Part shown: in pieces, positions 1 through 8,965 of the stretch | How positions within the stretch are numbered: the first letter of the stretch is position 1 | Layout of the letters: each line of letters opens with the position of its first letter | Assembly (NCBI GenBank): GCA_020722725.1 | Contig: DYKG01000009.1 | Coordinates: 27,012 to 91,011, forward strand | Direction: 5' to 3' | Source: Candidatus Methylomirabilis sp. | GTDB lineage: Bacteria > Muiribacteriota > Ozemobacteria > Ozemobacterales > Ozemobacteraceae | Length of the DNA stretch: 64,000 nucleotides | Translations under genes and position numbers: made by a program | The notes under the pieces: generated by a model | What the model saw: only the letters and a program-made list of their open reading frames with translations | What the model was told of the DNA's origin: nothing | Database searches by the model: none

Positions 1-2387
1 ATTCCAACGGTCTGGTTCAGTTTCTTTTCTGGAATGATTATTACATGTCGATCAATGCCGGTGATGACATTTCTGTTGCCGGCTTTCTGGCAGCGATCGA
101 CGAAGATTCGCTGCCGCTGACTTTTGGCATTGGACGTTTCAGTTTGAGAAAATCGCATGAATGGAAGCAGGACGGATATGCGCTTGGCTGGGTTGATTGC
201 GCCGGCAAAGAGAAAGATTCCCTGCCATTTCCATTTTCTCGGCTCGATGAAAAGCGCTGGGCAAGGTGGATTGCTGATCAACCAAATGGGGTTTATGAAA
301 AGGACGGCCTGTTGATTTCGCTGCGCCGGGTTAACAGCCGCCTGGTTGTAGTGGCGGCCCACAGCCTGAGTGAAGTTGATCGGGCTCTCGAACGCCAGAT
401 TTTCATTACTTATGCAACGTTTTTCCTGATTCTCTCTGTATCGGCACTGCTGATCCTGCTCAACCGCCGTAACGATGGCATTGCCTTGAGTATAAAATGG
501 CAGATTCTCTCGCTGTTTATACTGGTTATGGCCTTGCCAACCGTTGCGGTTATGCATTTTGGCCGGGAGTTGCTTAAAGACCGTCGTCAATTTTATGAAA
601 ATGAGGTTTTCAAGAAACTTGACAGGATTCGCAAAGATATAGAAGAAAACAAAGACTACGTTTTTCGCTACATGGAAATTCTAGGCGATGAGTTCACCAC
701 TGCCATGTTAAAGTTTTATCGGCCTGAAAACAAACAGCCTTTTTTCGGGAAAGGGCTTCAAAAGACAATCGAGCATTATATTGACAAGGCCAGAGTAAAA
801 CATCTCTATCTGTTCAATGCAGCTGGCAGAGAGGTTCTGAAGACCGAGTTCAAGGACGGTGAGAGGCGCGGACTTCTGCCATTGGTAAGTTCACTGGCGA
901 AGCTTAAATTGCGTTTGAGTGGCAAATTGGTTCAAGATGGTTACTCGGGCGCAGTAAGCCTTATGGATCTGATGCTGGAAGAAACCGGCGGATCAAAACT
1001 GGCAGATATTCAAGCTATTCTGAAAACCAAAAAAAGCAGCGCGTTTGAACTAAAGTTTACCAATCGCAAAACATATTTTTTCGTTGGTGAGTTTTCTCCG
1101 TCATGCCGTCCTGGTGAAGTTTTTATAATGGTTTTCATTATCAAGGACCGCAAGTTCGATCAGCTTTATCTTGAGCTGATGCTGCAGAAATTGCAGCAGG
1201 AAGAAAAAACCGGCAGCAAAGTTCAGCTTTTTTACGGCGAGAATGCTTTCAGTTATAACCGTTATTTTATTCCATCGACCGTTAAAAACCCGTTTTTTGA
1301 GTATTCATGTGATTCGCCCGATTCTGTTGCCTTAGGAAAAATGACTGAGCCGACCCGCTATGCCGGCACTTCGATCAAAGACTCATGCGTGCTGCAGAAT
1401 GGCAGAAAATTTTTGCTCTACAGCTTCTCTCCCGCCGGAATCGAGTCATTTTCGGCTCTTCTTCTCTATGACTACGCCGAAATCACCAATAGATTGGAAT
1501 CTCTTCAGGTGCTGCTGGTGGTGATTTCACTGGTTACGCTTCTGATCGTTTACGTTTTGGTTAAGATTGCCGCAAGATCGATTGTTGAGCCAATTCAGAT
1601 GCTGCATGAAGCGGTGGAAAGGGTTCGCGTGGGCAACTACCGTTTGCGGCTGCAGTTACCCGGCGAAGATGAGCTGGTTGCGCTTTCCCATGCGGTCAAC
1701 AGTATGAGCCAGGGTCTCGACGAACGTGAAAAAATGACGAAATATTTGTCGAAATCAGCGGTTGAAGCTGTAAAAAGCGGTGATGGAGTTGCTCTTGGCG
1801 GGCGCAAGGTATCGGCCTCGATATTGTTTTCTGATATTCGCAGCTTTACCACGATTTCTGAATCGCACGATGCAGAAACGGTGGTAAAGCTGTTGAACGA
1901 ATACTTTGCATGCATGAATGTGGTAATCGAACAGCATGATGGTGATATCGACAAATTCATCGGTGATGCGATCATGGCTCAGTTCATTGCCCGCGATATT
2001 ACCGGGTTTTCTTCTCGTGACATGGCTCTGAAAGCAGTAAAGTGTGCGCTGGCAATGATGAAAGCCCTCGCCGAATTCAATGCTGATCGCGAAAAGAAGG
2101 GGCTTTTTCCGATTATGATCGGAGTAGGCATTAATTCAGGTGAAGTAATCGCCGGAAATATCGGTTCGCCAGGCCGCATGGATCACACGGTAATTGGTGA
2201 TGTGGTCAATGTAGCTTCACGCCTTGAAGGAATGAGCAAGATTGGAAAGTTTACCCATGTGATAATCAGCCGCTCAACTCTTGATCTGATCACCGACAGA
2301 ATTAAATGCCGGCAGCTTGAGGAAACGGCCGTTAAGGGCAAAACTTCGGCAGTTGAGATGTACGAAGTTCTTGAATGTAATGATTGA
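1..2387 (+). CDS. Membrane-bound class III adenylate/guanylate cyclase with HAMP domain (5' partial)
   Basis: The reading frame is open to the left window edge (no stop before the first in-frame ATG at 45), so the true start probably lies outside the window. Numbering from the ATG at 45, hydrophobic segments lie near residues 119-139, 152-172 and 485-508, with a large presumably extracytoplasmic sensor region between the second and third. A HAMP-like linker follows the third (about 505-560). The C-terminus is a class III cyclase domain (about 585-765): metal-binding Asp in FSDIRSFT, a second metal Asp in DKFIGDAIM, and the adenine-selecting Asp plus transition-state Asn/Arg in VIGDVVNVASRLE. 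The Lys of DKFIGD and the Asp of VIGD are the pattern expected for ATP. It would convert ATP to cAMP in response to an envelope signal. The ligand cannot be inferred. Confidence 0.85.
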   Translation, partial: SNGLVQFLFWNDYYMSINAGDDISVAGFLAAIDEDSLPLTFGIGRFSLRKSHEWKQDGYALGWVDCAGKEKDSLPFPFSRLDEKRWARWIADQPNGVYEKDGLLISLRRVNSRLVVVAAHSLSEVDRALERQIFITYATFFLILSVSALLILLNRRNDGIALSIKWQILSLFILVMALPTVAVMHFGRELLKDRRQFYENEVFKKLDRIRKDIEENKDYVFRYMEILGDEFTTAMLKFYRPENKQPFFGKGLQKTIEHYIDKARVKHLYLFNAAGREVLKTEFKDGERRGLLPLVSSLAKLKLRLSGKLVQDGYSGAVSLMDLMLEETGGSKLADIQAILKTKKSSAFELKFTNRKTYFFVGEFSPSCRPGEVFIMVFIIKDRKFDQLYLELMLQKLQQEEKTGSKVQLFYGENAFSYNRYFIPSTVKNPFFEYSCDSPDSVALGKMTEPTRYAGTSIKDSCVLQNGRKFLLYSFSPAGIESFSALLLYDYAEITNRLESLQVLLVVISLVTLLIVYVLVKIAARSIVEPIQMLHEAVERVRVGNYRLRLQLPGEDELVALSHAVNSMSQGLDEREKMTKYLSKSAVEAVKSGDGVALGGRKVSASILFSDIRSFTTISESHDAETVVKLLNEYFACMNVVIEQHDGDIDKFIGDAIMAQFIARDITGFSSRDMALKAVKCALAMMKALAEFNADREKKGLFPIMIGVGINSGEVIAGNIGSPGRMDHTVIGDVVNVASRLEGMSKIGKFTHVIISRSTLDLITDRIKCRQLEETAVKGKTSAVEMYEVLECND

Positions 2388-2456
2388 GCATGGGTTGATT
2401 AATTCCGGTTTAAGGGTTATAATCAGCAGCTCATTATACCCGTTCAGGAGAATCAA

Positions 2457-5429
2457 GTGGCCAGTGAATCAGACAACAATTCAAATAAAAATTTAAAAGG
2501 TCTTACTCCGGTTCAGGTTGAAGAAAGTAGGCAAAAATGCGGGGCGAACATTTTGACCCTTGCCGAACGGGAACCCTGGTGGCGGCTGCTGCTCGAAAAA
2601 TTCGATGACCCGATTATTCGTATTCTTATGATTGCGGCAACCATTGCGATTGGTGTTGGTTTCATCAACGGGGAATATTTTGAGGGAATCGGTATTGTGA
2701 TTGCCATTCTTCTGGCTACAACTCTCGCTTTCTTGAATGAATATAAGGCTGCCAGGGAATTTGACATTCTCAACCAGGTTTCCGACGAGGTTCCGATCAA
2801 AGTTATTCGCGACGGAGTTTTTACCACCGTTCCAAGAAAAGACCTGGTGGTGGGTGATCTGGCGCTAATTGAAGCCGGTGAAGAAATTCCCGCTGACGGG
2901 CGGTTAATCGAATCGGTAGCGCTACAGATTGATGAAGCCAGGTTGACTGGTGAATCACTGCCGGTTAATAAATGTGCTGTCACTGAACCAGGGTTTAAAG
3001 ATGATTCTGGCTCGGCCTATGGCTGTGATTTTCTTTTACGCAGCACCATGGTTTTTGATGGTCACGCTACTTACGAGATAACTGCGGTTGGTGACCGTAC
3101 CGAGATTGGCAAGGCCGCCCGTTCAGCCTCAGAAGAATCGGAAGAGGAGACCCCGCTGAACTGCCAGCTCGAGCGATTGAGCAAGCTGATCGGTGTGGTT
3201 GGTTTCTCGGTTGCTTTTTTAACTTTTTCGGCGTTGATCATTCGCGGTCATGCGGTTGGTGAACTGAATCTTGACCGCTCTCAATGGGGCTTTTCGTTTA
3301 TCGTTTTTTTCTCAGCCATGATCGCCCTTGCAAAAGTCTGGATGCCGATTGTTGCAGACGGTTGCGAATTGATGGGCAGAGAGCTGCGCTTGCCGCGAAT
3401 AGTCAAAAGATCGGGGCCAATAGCGTGGCTGAAACTTCTGCTCGCGGGCGCAATTTTTTTTCTGCTGTGCGTTGTCACTGGTTCGCTGACCGGAAGTCTT
3501 GCCTCTGATCCTGGTTTGTGGCTTACTTCCAGCGCAGTTTCCGATTTTCTCAAATATTTTATGATTGCGGTGACCTTAATCGTTGTTGCGGTACCTGAAG
3601 GTTTGCCGATGAGCGTTACACTTAGTCTTGCCTACAGTATGCGGCGCATGACCTCCGCCAACAACCTGGTCAGAAGAATGCATGCCTGCGAAACCATTGG
3701 CGCGGCCACCGTCATTTGCTCAGACAAAACCGGAACTCTAACCCAGAACCGTATGGTAATGCATTCGGTTGATTTTCCCGCTCTTAAGGGTGCTGGCCTG
3801 GGATCTGAGCTAAAGAGCGACTTTGAAAAAATCATTGCTGAAGCTTTGGCGGTTAACAGTACCGCAAACCTCAGTCGCTTGAAGGGTTCTCAGACTGTAG
3901 CACTGGGTAACCCCACCGAGGGTGCCGCACTTTTATGGCTTGATGCTCAGGGAATAGATTACATCGACCTGCGTCATCGTTTCAGAATAGAAAAGCAGTG
4001 GACCTTTTCTACCGAGCGAAAGATGATGGGTTCTCTCGGTGAGTCGGGGCAGGGTGGTGAAAGAATTCTTTATGTTAAAGGGGCTCCAGAATTGATTTTG
4101 GCTCGATGCAGTGAAATTCTGACTGACATGGGAATTCAGAGCATCGGCCTGTTTCGTGAGCGGATAATTGACAATCTTGAAGATTCACAGCGTCGCGGAA
4201 TGCGAACTCTCGGGATAGCCTTCCGGCGAAATTTTAAAGAAGTTCCGGATGGCGAACTTGCCGATGTGGCAAATTCAATGGTCTGGCTTGGCTTTTGTTC
4301 GATTGCTGACCCGATCAGACCAGAAGTGCCAAAAGCTCTCGATGTTTGTCGCAAGGCCGGGGTTAAGGTAAAGATAATTACCGGCGACAATTCGAATACT
4401 GCTCTTGAAATCGCACGACAGAGCGGGCTGATCGAAGAAAATGATTTCCCTGGCGAAATACACATGACCGGCGCTGATTTTCAGGCTTTGCCAACCGAAA
4501 AGGCCATGGAGGCAGTTCAAAAAATAAAAATATTATCGCGGGCGCGGCCGGCAGATAAAATGAAAATGGTTAAGCTGCTGCAGCAATCAGGCGAAGTGGT
4601 TGCAGTTACCGGCGATGGAACCAATGATGCTCCGGCACTAAACCACGCCAATGTCGGCCTCTCGATGGGCATTACCGGCACTTCGGTTGCAAAAGAGGCC
4701 AGTGACATAATTCTGCTCGACGATTCCTTTCCCAGTGTGGTGAAGGGCATCATGTGGGGGCGTTCTTTATACGATAACATTCAGCGGTTTGTAATGTTTC
4801 AGCTGACAATCAATGTGGTTGCACTGGGCGTTGCTTTGACCGGGCCTTTTGTCGGGGTTAAAATGCCGCTTACCGTGGTGCAGATGCTCTGGGTGAACCT
4901 TATTATGGACACTTTTGCCGCACTGGCTCTGGCTACCGAACCGCCACACTGGAAAGTAATGTCTCGCCCGCCCCGTAAGCCTTCTGATTTTCTGGTGACT
5001 CCTCTTATGTATCGCCATATCTTCGGAGTAGGTGCGGCATTTTTCGTTTTGCTGATCGGCCTGTTGAAATACTATCAGGCAGATGGTCTGGTGACTGATT
5101 ACGAACTTTCACAGTTTTTCACGATTTTTGTCATGCTGCAGGTCTGGAACATGTTTAATGCAAGAGCTCTGGGATTCAGGCATTCGGCGTTCAGGGATAT
5201 TTTTTCGAATCATGGTTTCGTGGTGATTTTGCCTGCGATTATTCTTATTCAAATTCTGATTGTACAGTTCGGTCATACCATTTTCAGAACACAGGGTTTG
5301 CCATTTACCGACTGGGTTACCATCATTGGACTGACTTCGGTGGTTTTGTGGGTCGGGGAGCTTTATCGATGGTATCTTGGGCAGAAAGAGTCGGAAGTTG
5401 AGACCCCTGATCGCTGCCCCTTCGATTAA
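2457..5429 (+). CDS. P-type Ca2+-transporting ATPase, PMCA-like (type IIB)
   Basis: A 990-residue P-type cation pump, starting at GTG with AGGAG at 2446-2450. It shows the actuator motif LTGES (about 162-166), the transmembrane-4 motif AVPEGLP (about 378), the phosphorylation motif SDKTGTLT (Asp about 423), the ATP-hinge motif ITGDN and TGDGTNDAP (about 718). The sixth helix region contains MLWVNLIMDTFAALALATEP, typical of Ca2+ pumps of the plasma-membrane type. It should export Ca2+ at the cost of ATP. The segment between helices 3 and 4 is enlarged by an extra hydrophobic stretch (about residues 320-350), so the topology there may differ from the eukaryotic pump. The gene stop overlaps the convergent minus-strand frame ending at 5426. 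Substrate is by family resemblance only; Na+ or Mn2+ cannot be excluded. Confidence 0.9.
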   Translation: MASESDNNSNKNLKGLTPVQVEESRQKCGANILTLAEREPWWRLLLEKFDDPIIRILMIAATIAIGVGFINGEYFEGIGIVIAILLATTLAFLNEYKAAREFDILNQVSDEVPIKVIRDGVFTTVPRKDLVVGDLALIEAGEEIPADGRLIESVALQIDEARLTGESLPVNKCAVTEPGFKDDSGSAYGCDFLLRSTMVFDGHATYEITAVGDRTEIGKAARSASEESEEETPLNCQLERLSKLIGVVGFSVAFLTFSALIIRGHAVGELNLDRSQWGFSFIVFFSAMIALAKVWMPIVADGCELMGRELRLPRIVKRSGPIAWLKLLLAGAIFFLLCVVTGSLTGSLASDPGLWLTSSAVSDFLKYFMIAVTLIVVAVPEGLPMSVTLSLAYSMRRMTSANNLVRRMHACETIGAATVICSDKTGTLTQNRMVMHSVDFPALKGAGLGSELKSDFEKIIAEALAVNSTANLSRLKGSQTVALGNPTEGAALLWLDAQGIDYIDLRHRFRIEKQWTFSTERKMMGSLGESGQGGERILYVKGAPELILARCSEILTDMGIQSIGLFRERIIDNLEDSQRRGMRTLGIAFRRNFKEVPDGELADVANSMVWLGFCSIADPIRPEVPKALDVCRKAGVKVKIITGDNSNTALEIARQSGLIEENDFPGEIHMTGADFQALPTEKAMEAVQKIKILSRARPADKMKMVKLLQQSGEVVAVTGDGTNDAPALNHANVGLSMGITGTSVAKEASDIILLDDSFPSVVKGIMWGRSLYDNIQRFVMFQLTINVVALGVALTGPFVGVKMPLTVVQMLWVNLIMDTFAALALATEPPHWKVMSRPPRKPSDFLVTPLMYRHIFGVGAAFFVLLIGLLKYYQADGLVTDYELSQFFTIFVMLQVWNMFNARALGFRHSAFRDIFSNHGFVVILPAIILIQILIVQFGHTIFRTQGLPFTDWVTIIGLTSVVLWVGELYRWYLGQKESEVETPDRCPFD

Positions 5430-5904
5430 GTCCGGCAGTTTATCTGTTGTTTTACGCAATATCCCTTTTTCTGGAAATAATTGAGCCAGTATTTCAACTC
5501 GCGCGAAGATTTGGCGGACTGTTCGTTTGAAAGAACCAGCAGTTGAGGCTTGATACCACTTATTTTAACTGTTTCGAAGTTGTTGAAGGCCGGTAAAATC
5601 AAAATTATCAGATTTTTTTTCGGTAGAAACATTTTTATGCAGAGCTGCCAGAATTGTTCATTCATCATGGCTCTTGTATTTTCGTCGGGGCTGTCCGAAA
5701 CGAGGATTTTGAGATTTTCAAACTCGGTCCGGGTAGCGGAAAAGGGTTGGTTTTTGTCGGGTTTAAGCAGATGTTTGAGACTGTTCAGACATGGGGTGTC
5801 GGTGAACATGTTCAGAAGCTGGTCGCGAAAACAATTTCTGAATTCAAAAATGAAAGCAGAAGAAAAGCCACCGCAAACCCGATTGCAATGCATTGTTTTT
5901 TCAT
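5426..5904 (-). pseudogene. Frameshifted gene for a small secreted protein of unknown function
   Basis: On the minus strand an ATG at 5904 opens a 30-codon frame reading MKKQCIAIGFAVAFLLLSFL and then NSEIVFA, a textbook Sec signal peptide. That frame stops at 5812-5814 (TGA). The adjacent frame carries a longer protein-like stretch to 5426, including LKILVSDSPDENTRAMM and LIILILPAFNNFETVK. Joining the two with a one-base shift near 5812-5850 gives a secreted protein of about 155 residues. The longer frame could also be read alone from an ATG at 5893 or 5950, but its N-terminus then makes no sense. Either the gene is recently broken, a sequencing indel is present, or the shift is programmed. 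No slippery heptamer was recognised. No family was recognised. It converges on the Ca2+ ATPase with a four-base overlap. Confidence 0.5.
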
Positions 5905-5983
5905 TATCGTCTTGCAAATAATACCATTTATTCTTGATTCGTAGTGTCACGAACGAATTAGGTATAAATGGTATTTAAAGCAT

Positions 5984-6027
5984 AAAAAACCATCTGGCCA
6001 CGGCTGATGCTGTGACCAGATGGTTTT
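5984..6027 (-). terminator. Rho-independent terminator of the dapB operon
   Basis: A long inverted repeat: AAAACCATCTGG (5987-5998) pairs with CCAGATGGTTTT (6016-6027), extended by CCAC/GTG(a) pairs around a short loop. Read on the minus strand the stem is followed by a T run. It sits 30 bases beyond the stop of the small gene at 6057-6296, the last gene of this minus-strand run. Confidence 0.75.
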
Positions 6028-6056
6028 CAGGTTGGTAAAAGGTTGGTTTGATTCTA

Positions 6057-6296
6057 TCAGGCGGCGAGTTTCTGGTTGCGAATTTCTTCGGGAATCAGGT
6101 TGATTTCGCCATTGCTCATATCATACAGGCGCTGCTGTACTTTGGCCTGAAGAAGGTCGAGACCGTTGGGCAGATCGAGCAGATTTACATCATTGCCAAC
6201 CAGGTCGCGGTAAGCGGTTTTGATGTGATGGATCATGCGAATCCTGAATTCAGCATCGGTCTTGGCCTGGTACAGGGGGGTATTGGGTAGAATCAT
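6057..6296 (-). CDS. Small protein of unknown function downstream of dapB
   Basis: A 79-residue soluble protein with no recognised family. It begins MILPNTPLYQAKTDAEFR, and the rest is a mixed helical sequence with a predicted amphipathic stretch around DLLQAKVQQRLYDM. Evidence that it is real: a strong ribosome binding site GGAGG eight bases before the ATG on the minus strand, the position between dapB and a terminator, and a natural amino-acid composition. No signal peptide or membrane segment. An overlapping plus-strand frame is rejected because it lacks these signals. It may be co-transcribed with dapB, dut and the aminotransferase. Function unknown. Confidence 0.65.
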   Translation of the reverse strand: MILPNTPLYQAKTDAEFRIRMIHHIKTAYRDLVGNDVNLLDLPNGLDLLQAKVQQRLYDMSNGEINLIPEEIRNQKLAA

Positions 6297-6374
6297 TGTT
6301 TTGCCTCCAGCTTTTTAAATTTCTCAAAAATCTATCGGCATAACTCAATTCAACTTTAATACATTTTAAAAAAA

Positions 6375-7130
6375 TCAGTCCAGTTCAAGTCCGATCCGCA
6401 GTCCGGTAAAGGTTGTCAGCTGTTTTAACGCCAGGCCGATGCCTGGCATGAAAGATTCCCGGTTCAGCGAATCGTGCCTGATCGTAAGTGTCTGGCCGAT
6501 ATCGCCGAAAATGACGCTTTGATGAGCAACTAATCCGGGAAGCCTTACCGAGTGAATGGGAATATTATCTTCAGTCGATGCCCGGTTCAGTTGATTCAAT
6601 TCGTCGAGCATGCCAAGTCTGGTTTTAATGGCAGTACCAGAAGGCTTGTCGAGTTTCTGGGGGTGATGCATTTCGATGATTTCTACGTTCTGCATGTATT
6701 TAACCGCCTTGCGCGCGAATTCCATCATTAGAATTGCACCAATCGCGAAATTCGGAACAATCAGAACAGAAGTCTGCATTTTAATTGCGAGGTTTTCAAG
6801 CTTGGTAGCATCTTCTGAAGATATGCCGGTGGTTCCAATCAGAACCGGAATACGGTTTTGCAGGCAAATTGCCGCATTGTTGACCACGGTTGCCGGGGTT
6901 GAAAAATCTATGGCAATGTCGATATGCGCTTCGGTAAGAACTGCTTGAAGATTTGAAGCAACCTTAATGTTGGTTGATCCGAAACCGATTACTTCGCCAA
7001 GATCATCGCCGACTCTGGTTACATCTATGCCGGCAGCCAGGGTGTAATCATCATGCGATAGCAGATAACGACACAGAGTCTGGCCCATTTTTCCTGCACA
7101 ACCAATTACTGCGACTTTTTTTCTATTCAT
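6375..7130 (-). CDS. dapB: 4-hydroxy-tetrahydrodipicolinate reductase
   Basis: A cytoplasmic enzyme of the diaminopimelate/lysine pathway that reduces 4-hydroxy-tetrahydrodipicolinate with NAD(P)H. The 251-residue length is normal for the family. The N-terminal Rossmann fold shows VAVIGCAGKMGQ (residues 6-17). The catalytic and substrate-binding region shows EMHHPQKLDKPSGTA (residues 153-167), matching the family signature with the catalytic His155 or His156 and Lys159. GTTG (99-102) is the expected nucleotide-side loop. AGGAG precedes the ATG by six bases. It lies 15 bases after dut and just before a small unknown gene, so it is probably the third gene of an aminotransferase-dut-dapB operon. 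The product feeds peptidoglycan and lysine synthesis. Confidence 0.95.
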   Translation of the reverse strand: MNRKKVAVIGCAGKMGQTLCRYLLSHDDYTLAAGIDVTRVGDDLGEVIGFGSTNIKVASNLQAVLTEAHIDIAIDFSTPATVVNNAAICLQNRIPVLIGTTGISSEDATKLENLAIKMQTSVLIVPNFAIGAILMMEFARKAVKYMQNVEIIEMHHPQKLDKPSGTAIKTRLGMLDELNQLNRASTEDNIPIHSVRLPGLVAHQSVIFGDIGQTLTIRHDSLNRESFMPGIGLALKQLTTFTGLRIGLELD

Positions 7131-7145
7131 GATTCTCCTCAGAAG

Positions 7146-7589
7146 TTAAATTATTCCGGTTGATCCGAAACCGCCGCTGCCTCGGTCTGAATCATCCAGA
7201 TTCGGGCAGATGGAAAAGTTTACGCTGGTAACGTGCGAAAATACAAGCTGGGCAATGCGCATTCCCGAAAGAATCGAAAAATCCTCACTGCCGTGATTTA
7301 TGAGAATAACACAGATTTCACCACGGTAATCGCTGTCGATGGTCCCTGGTGAATTCAGAACCGTGACCCCGAATTTGGCGGCCAGGCCAGATCTTGGCCT
7401 TACCTGAGCTTCGAGACCTGCGGGCATTGAAATTCGCAGGCCAGTAGGCACCATGGCGAATTTTCCCGGGGGAATGACCATGGAGCAGCCGGCACAAAGG
7501 TCGTAACCGGCTGCGCCAGAGGTGGCCCGCTCGGGAAGTTTAACTCCCGGGTGGGCCTCAAGGGTTATTTTTACTACCGGATCAGCCAT
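7146..7589 (-). CDS. dut: Deoxyuridine 5'-triphosphate nucleotidohydrolase (dUTPase)
   Basis: Hydrolyses dUTP to dUMP and diphosphate, keeping uracil out of DNA and supplying dTMP synthesis. All five trimeric-dUTPase motifs are visible: [10 protein letters not shown] (I), RPRSGLA (II), [11 protein letters not shown] with the catalytic Asp/Tyr region (III), RIAQLVF (IV) and the glycine-rich [10 protein letters not shown] (V). The start at [15 protein letters not shown] (7589) gives 147 residues, the usual length. The open frame continues upstream to 7655, but that part would overlap the aminotransferase. With the chosen start the overlap is eight bases (ATGGCTGA), consistent with translational coupling to the upstream aminotransferase. 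Confidence 0.95.
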   Translation of the reverse strand: MADPVVKITLEAHPGVKLPERATSGAAGYDLCAGCSMVIPPGKFAMVPTGLRISMPAGLEAQVRPRSGLAAKFGVTVLNSPGTIDSDYRGEICVILINHGSEDFSILSGMRIAQLVFSHVTSVNFSICPNLDDSDRGSGGFGSTGII

Positions 7590-8814
7590 TGGCGGCGCAG
7601 GCCTGATTATTCTGTCCTTCTTCAATCTTTTTATACTGATTGATTGCAACCGCAAGGGTTTCCATGGCTTTTTTAAGTTTCTTTACTTCAAGCACATAGC
7701 TGATTCTGATTTCATTGAGCCCCATTCCCGGGGTGGCATAGAAACCGGCGGCTGGAGCAACAAGAACCGAATTGCCGTTATGGTTGAAGTCGGTAAGCAG
7801 CCACTGAGCAAATTTTTCTGCATCTTTGATCGGCAGTTTAACGATGACGTAGAAAGCGCCGGTCGGGGTTTTGCAGATTACGCCTTCGGCCTTTGCCAGG
7901 CCTTCCATGACTGCATCGCGGCGGCGCTGATATTCTTCGAGGATTGGCTCAAAATAGCTGGGATCCATCATCATGCCGGCACGGGCACCCCACTGCTCTA
8001 CGGTCGGCGAGCTCAGGCGGGCCTGGGCAAATTTCATGCAGGCTCCCATAACCGCTTTGTTTTTGCTTGCTATAACGCCAATTCTGGCTCCGCAGGCTGA
8101 ATAGCGCTTTGAAATGCTGTCGATGAGAATGGCATTCTGGGCCATTCCTTCTATCTGCAGAATCGAGGTGTGTGCTAGTCCGTCATAGGTGAATTCGCGA
8201 TAAACTTCATCAGCGATTACATAAATTTCATGCTTTTTGGCAACATAGGCAAGATCTTCAAGAGCCTTGCGCGGATAAACGGTGCCGGTCGGGTTATTCG
8301 GGTTACAGATCAGAATCGCCCTGGTTTTGGGGGTGATGGCTTTTTCAATGATATCTACCGGTGGAAGCTGAAAACCATCTTCGGCGTAAGTTGTAAGTGC
8401 TTTGAGGGTGATGCCGGTTTCGAATGCCATGCCGTTGTAGTTGGTGTAGAACGGTTCGAAAACCAGAACTTCATCGCCGGCGTCGCAGATTGACAGAAAA
8501 GCAAAAAAGATCGCTTCGCTGCCACCGGTGGTAACGATAATGTCTTCTGCGGCCAGGTCGATGCGATTGTTGCGATAATATCCAGCGAATGATTCGACGA
8601 GAAAATCTTCGCCCTGAGACGGGCTGTATGCCAGAACTTCCTGGTCGAAATTTTTGATGGCCTCTCTGATTGGTGCAGGAGTCGGGATATCAGGCTGACC
8701 GATGTTGAGCGGGAAAACATTGATACCGCGTTTTCTTGCCGCTACAGCATAGGGAATGAGTTTGCGAATCGGTGATGCCTGCATGTCTCTGGCTCTGGTT
8801 GAAATCTTTTTCAT
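7582..8814 (-). CDS. PLP-dependent class I/II aminotransferase (aspartate/alanine aminotransferase-like)
   Basis: A fold-type I pyridoxal-phosphate enzyme of 410 residues. Visible signatures: GQPDIPTP (39-46) near the substrate entrance, TTGGSEA (96-101) binding the phosphate, NPNNPTG (171-177), ADEVY (201-205), and [14 protein letters not shown] with the Schiff-base Lys at about 236. The SKRYSxCGxRIG form is typical of one bacterial subgroup of aspartate-type aminotransferases. GGAAAGGA lies about ten bases before the ATG. As the first gene of an operon with dut and dapB it may supply or use amino groups in the aspartate/diaminopimelate pathway, but the exact substrate cannot be read from sequence. 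Confidence 0.85.
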   Translation of the reverse strand: MKKISTRARDMQASPIRKLIPYAVAARKRGINVFPLNIGQPDIPTPAPIREAIKNFDQEVLAYSPSQGEDFLVESFAGYYRNNRIDLAAEDIIVTTGGSEAIFFAFLSICDAGDEVLVFEPFYTNYNGMAFETGITLKALTTYAEDGFQLPPVDIIEKAITPKTRAILICNPNNPTGTVYPRKALEDLAYVAKKHEIYVIADEVYREFTYDGLAHTSILQIEGMAQNAILIDSISKRYSACGARIGVIASKNKAVMGACMKFAQARLSSPTVEQWGARAGMMMDPSYFEPILEEYQRRRDAVMEGLAKAEGVICKTPTGAFYVIVKLPIKDAEKFAQWLLTDFNHNGNSVLVAPAAGFYATPGMGLNEIRISYVLEVKKLKKAMETLAVAINQYKKIEEGQNNQACAANG

Positions 8815-8965
8815 GGCACAAATCCTTTCCTGAACAATGATAACCCTCGTTTTCTTCGCTTAACCGTGAGAAAACTGACTCACTGCAATGTAACCCTATT
8901 TTTATTTTACTTTCAACCTTTTGTTTCTAAGGTTTAGCAGTTTTTTTTCCGAAAACTATGGTTGA

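Noticed and set aside
1637..1975. Antisense open frames inside the first cyclase gene
   Set aside because: They lack ribosome binding sites and family motifs, and the plus-strand gene is strongly supported.
5550..5944. Plus-strand frames opposite the frameshifted secreted-protein gene
   Set aside because: No ribosome binding site and unnatural composition; the minus strand carries a signal peptide.
6048..6290. Plus-strand frame opposite the small gene at 6057-6296
   Set aside because: The minus-strand frame has GGAGG and operon context; the plus frame has neither.
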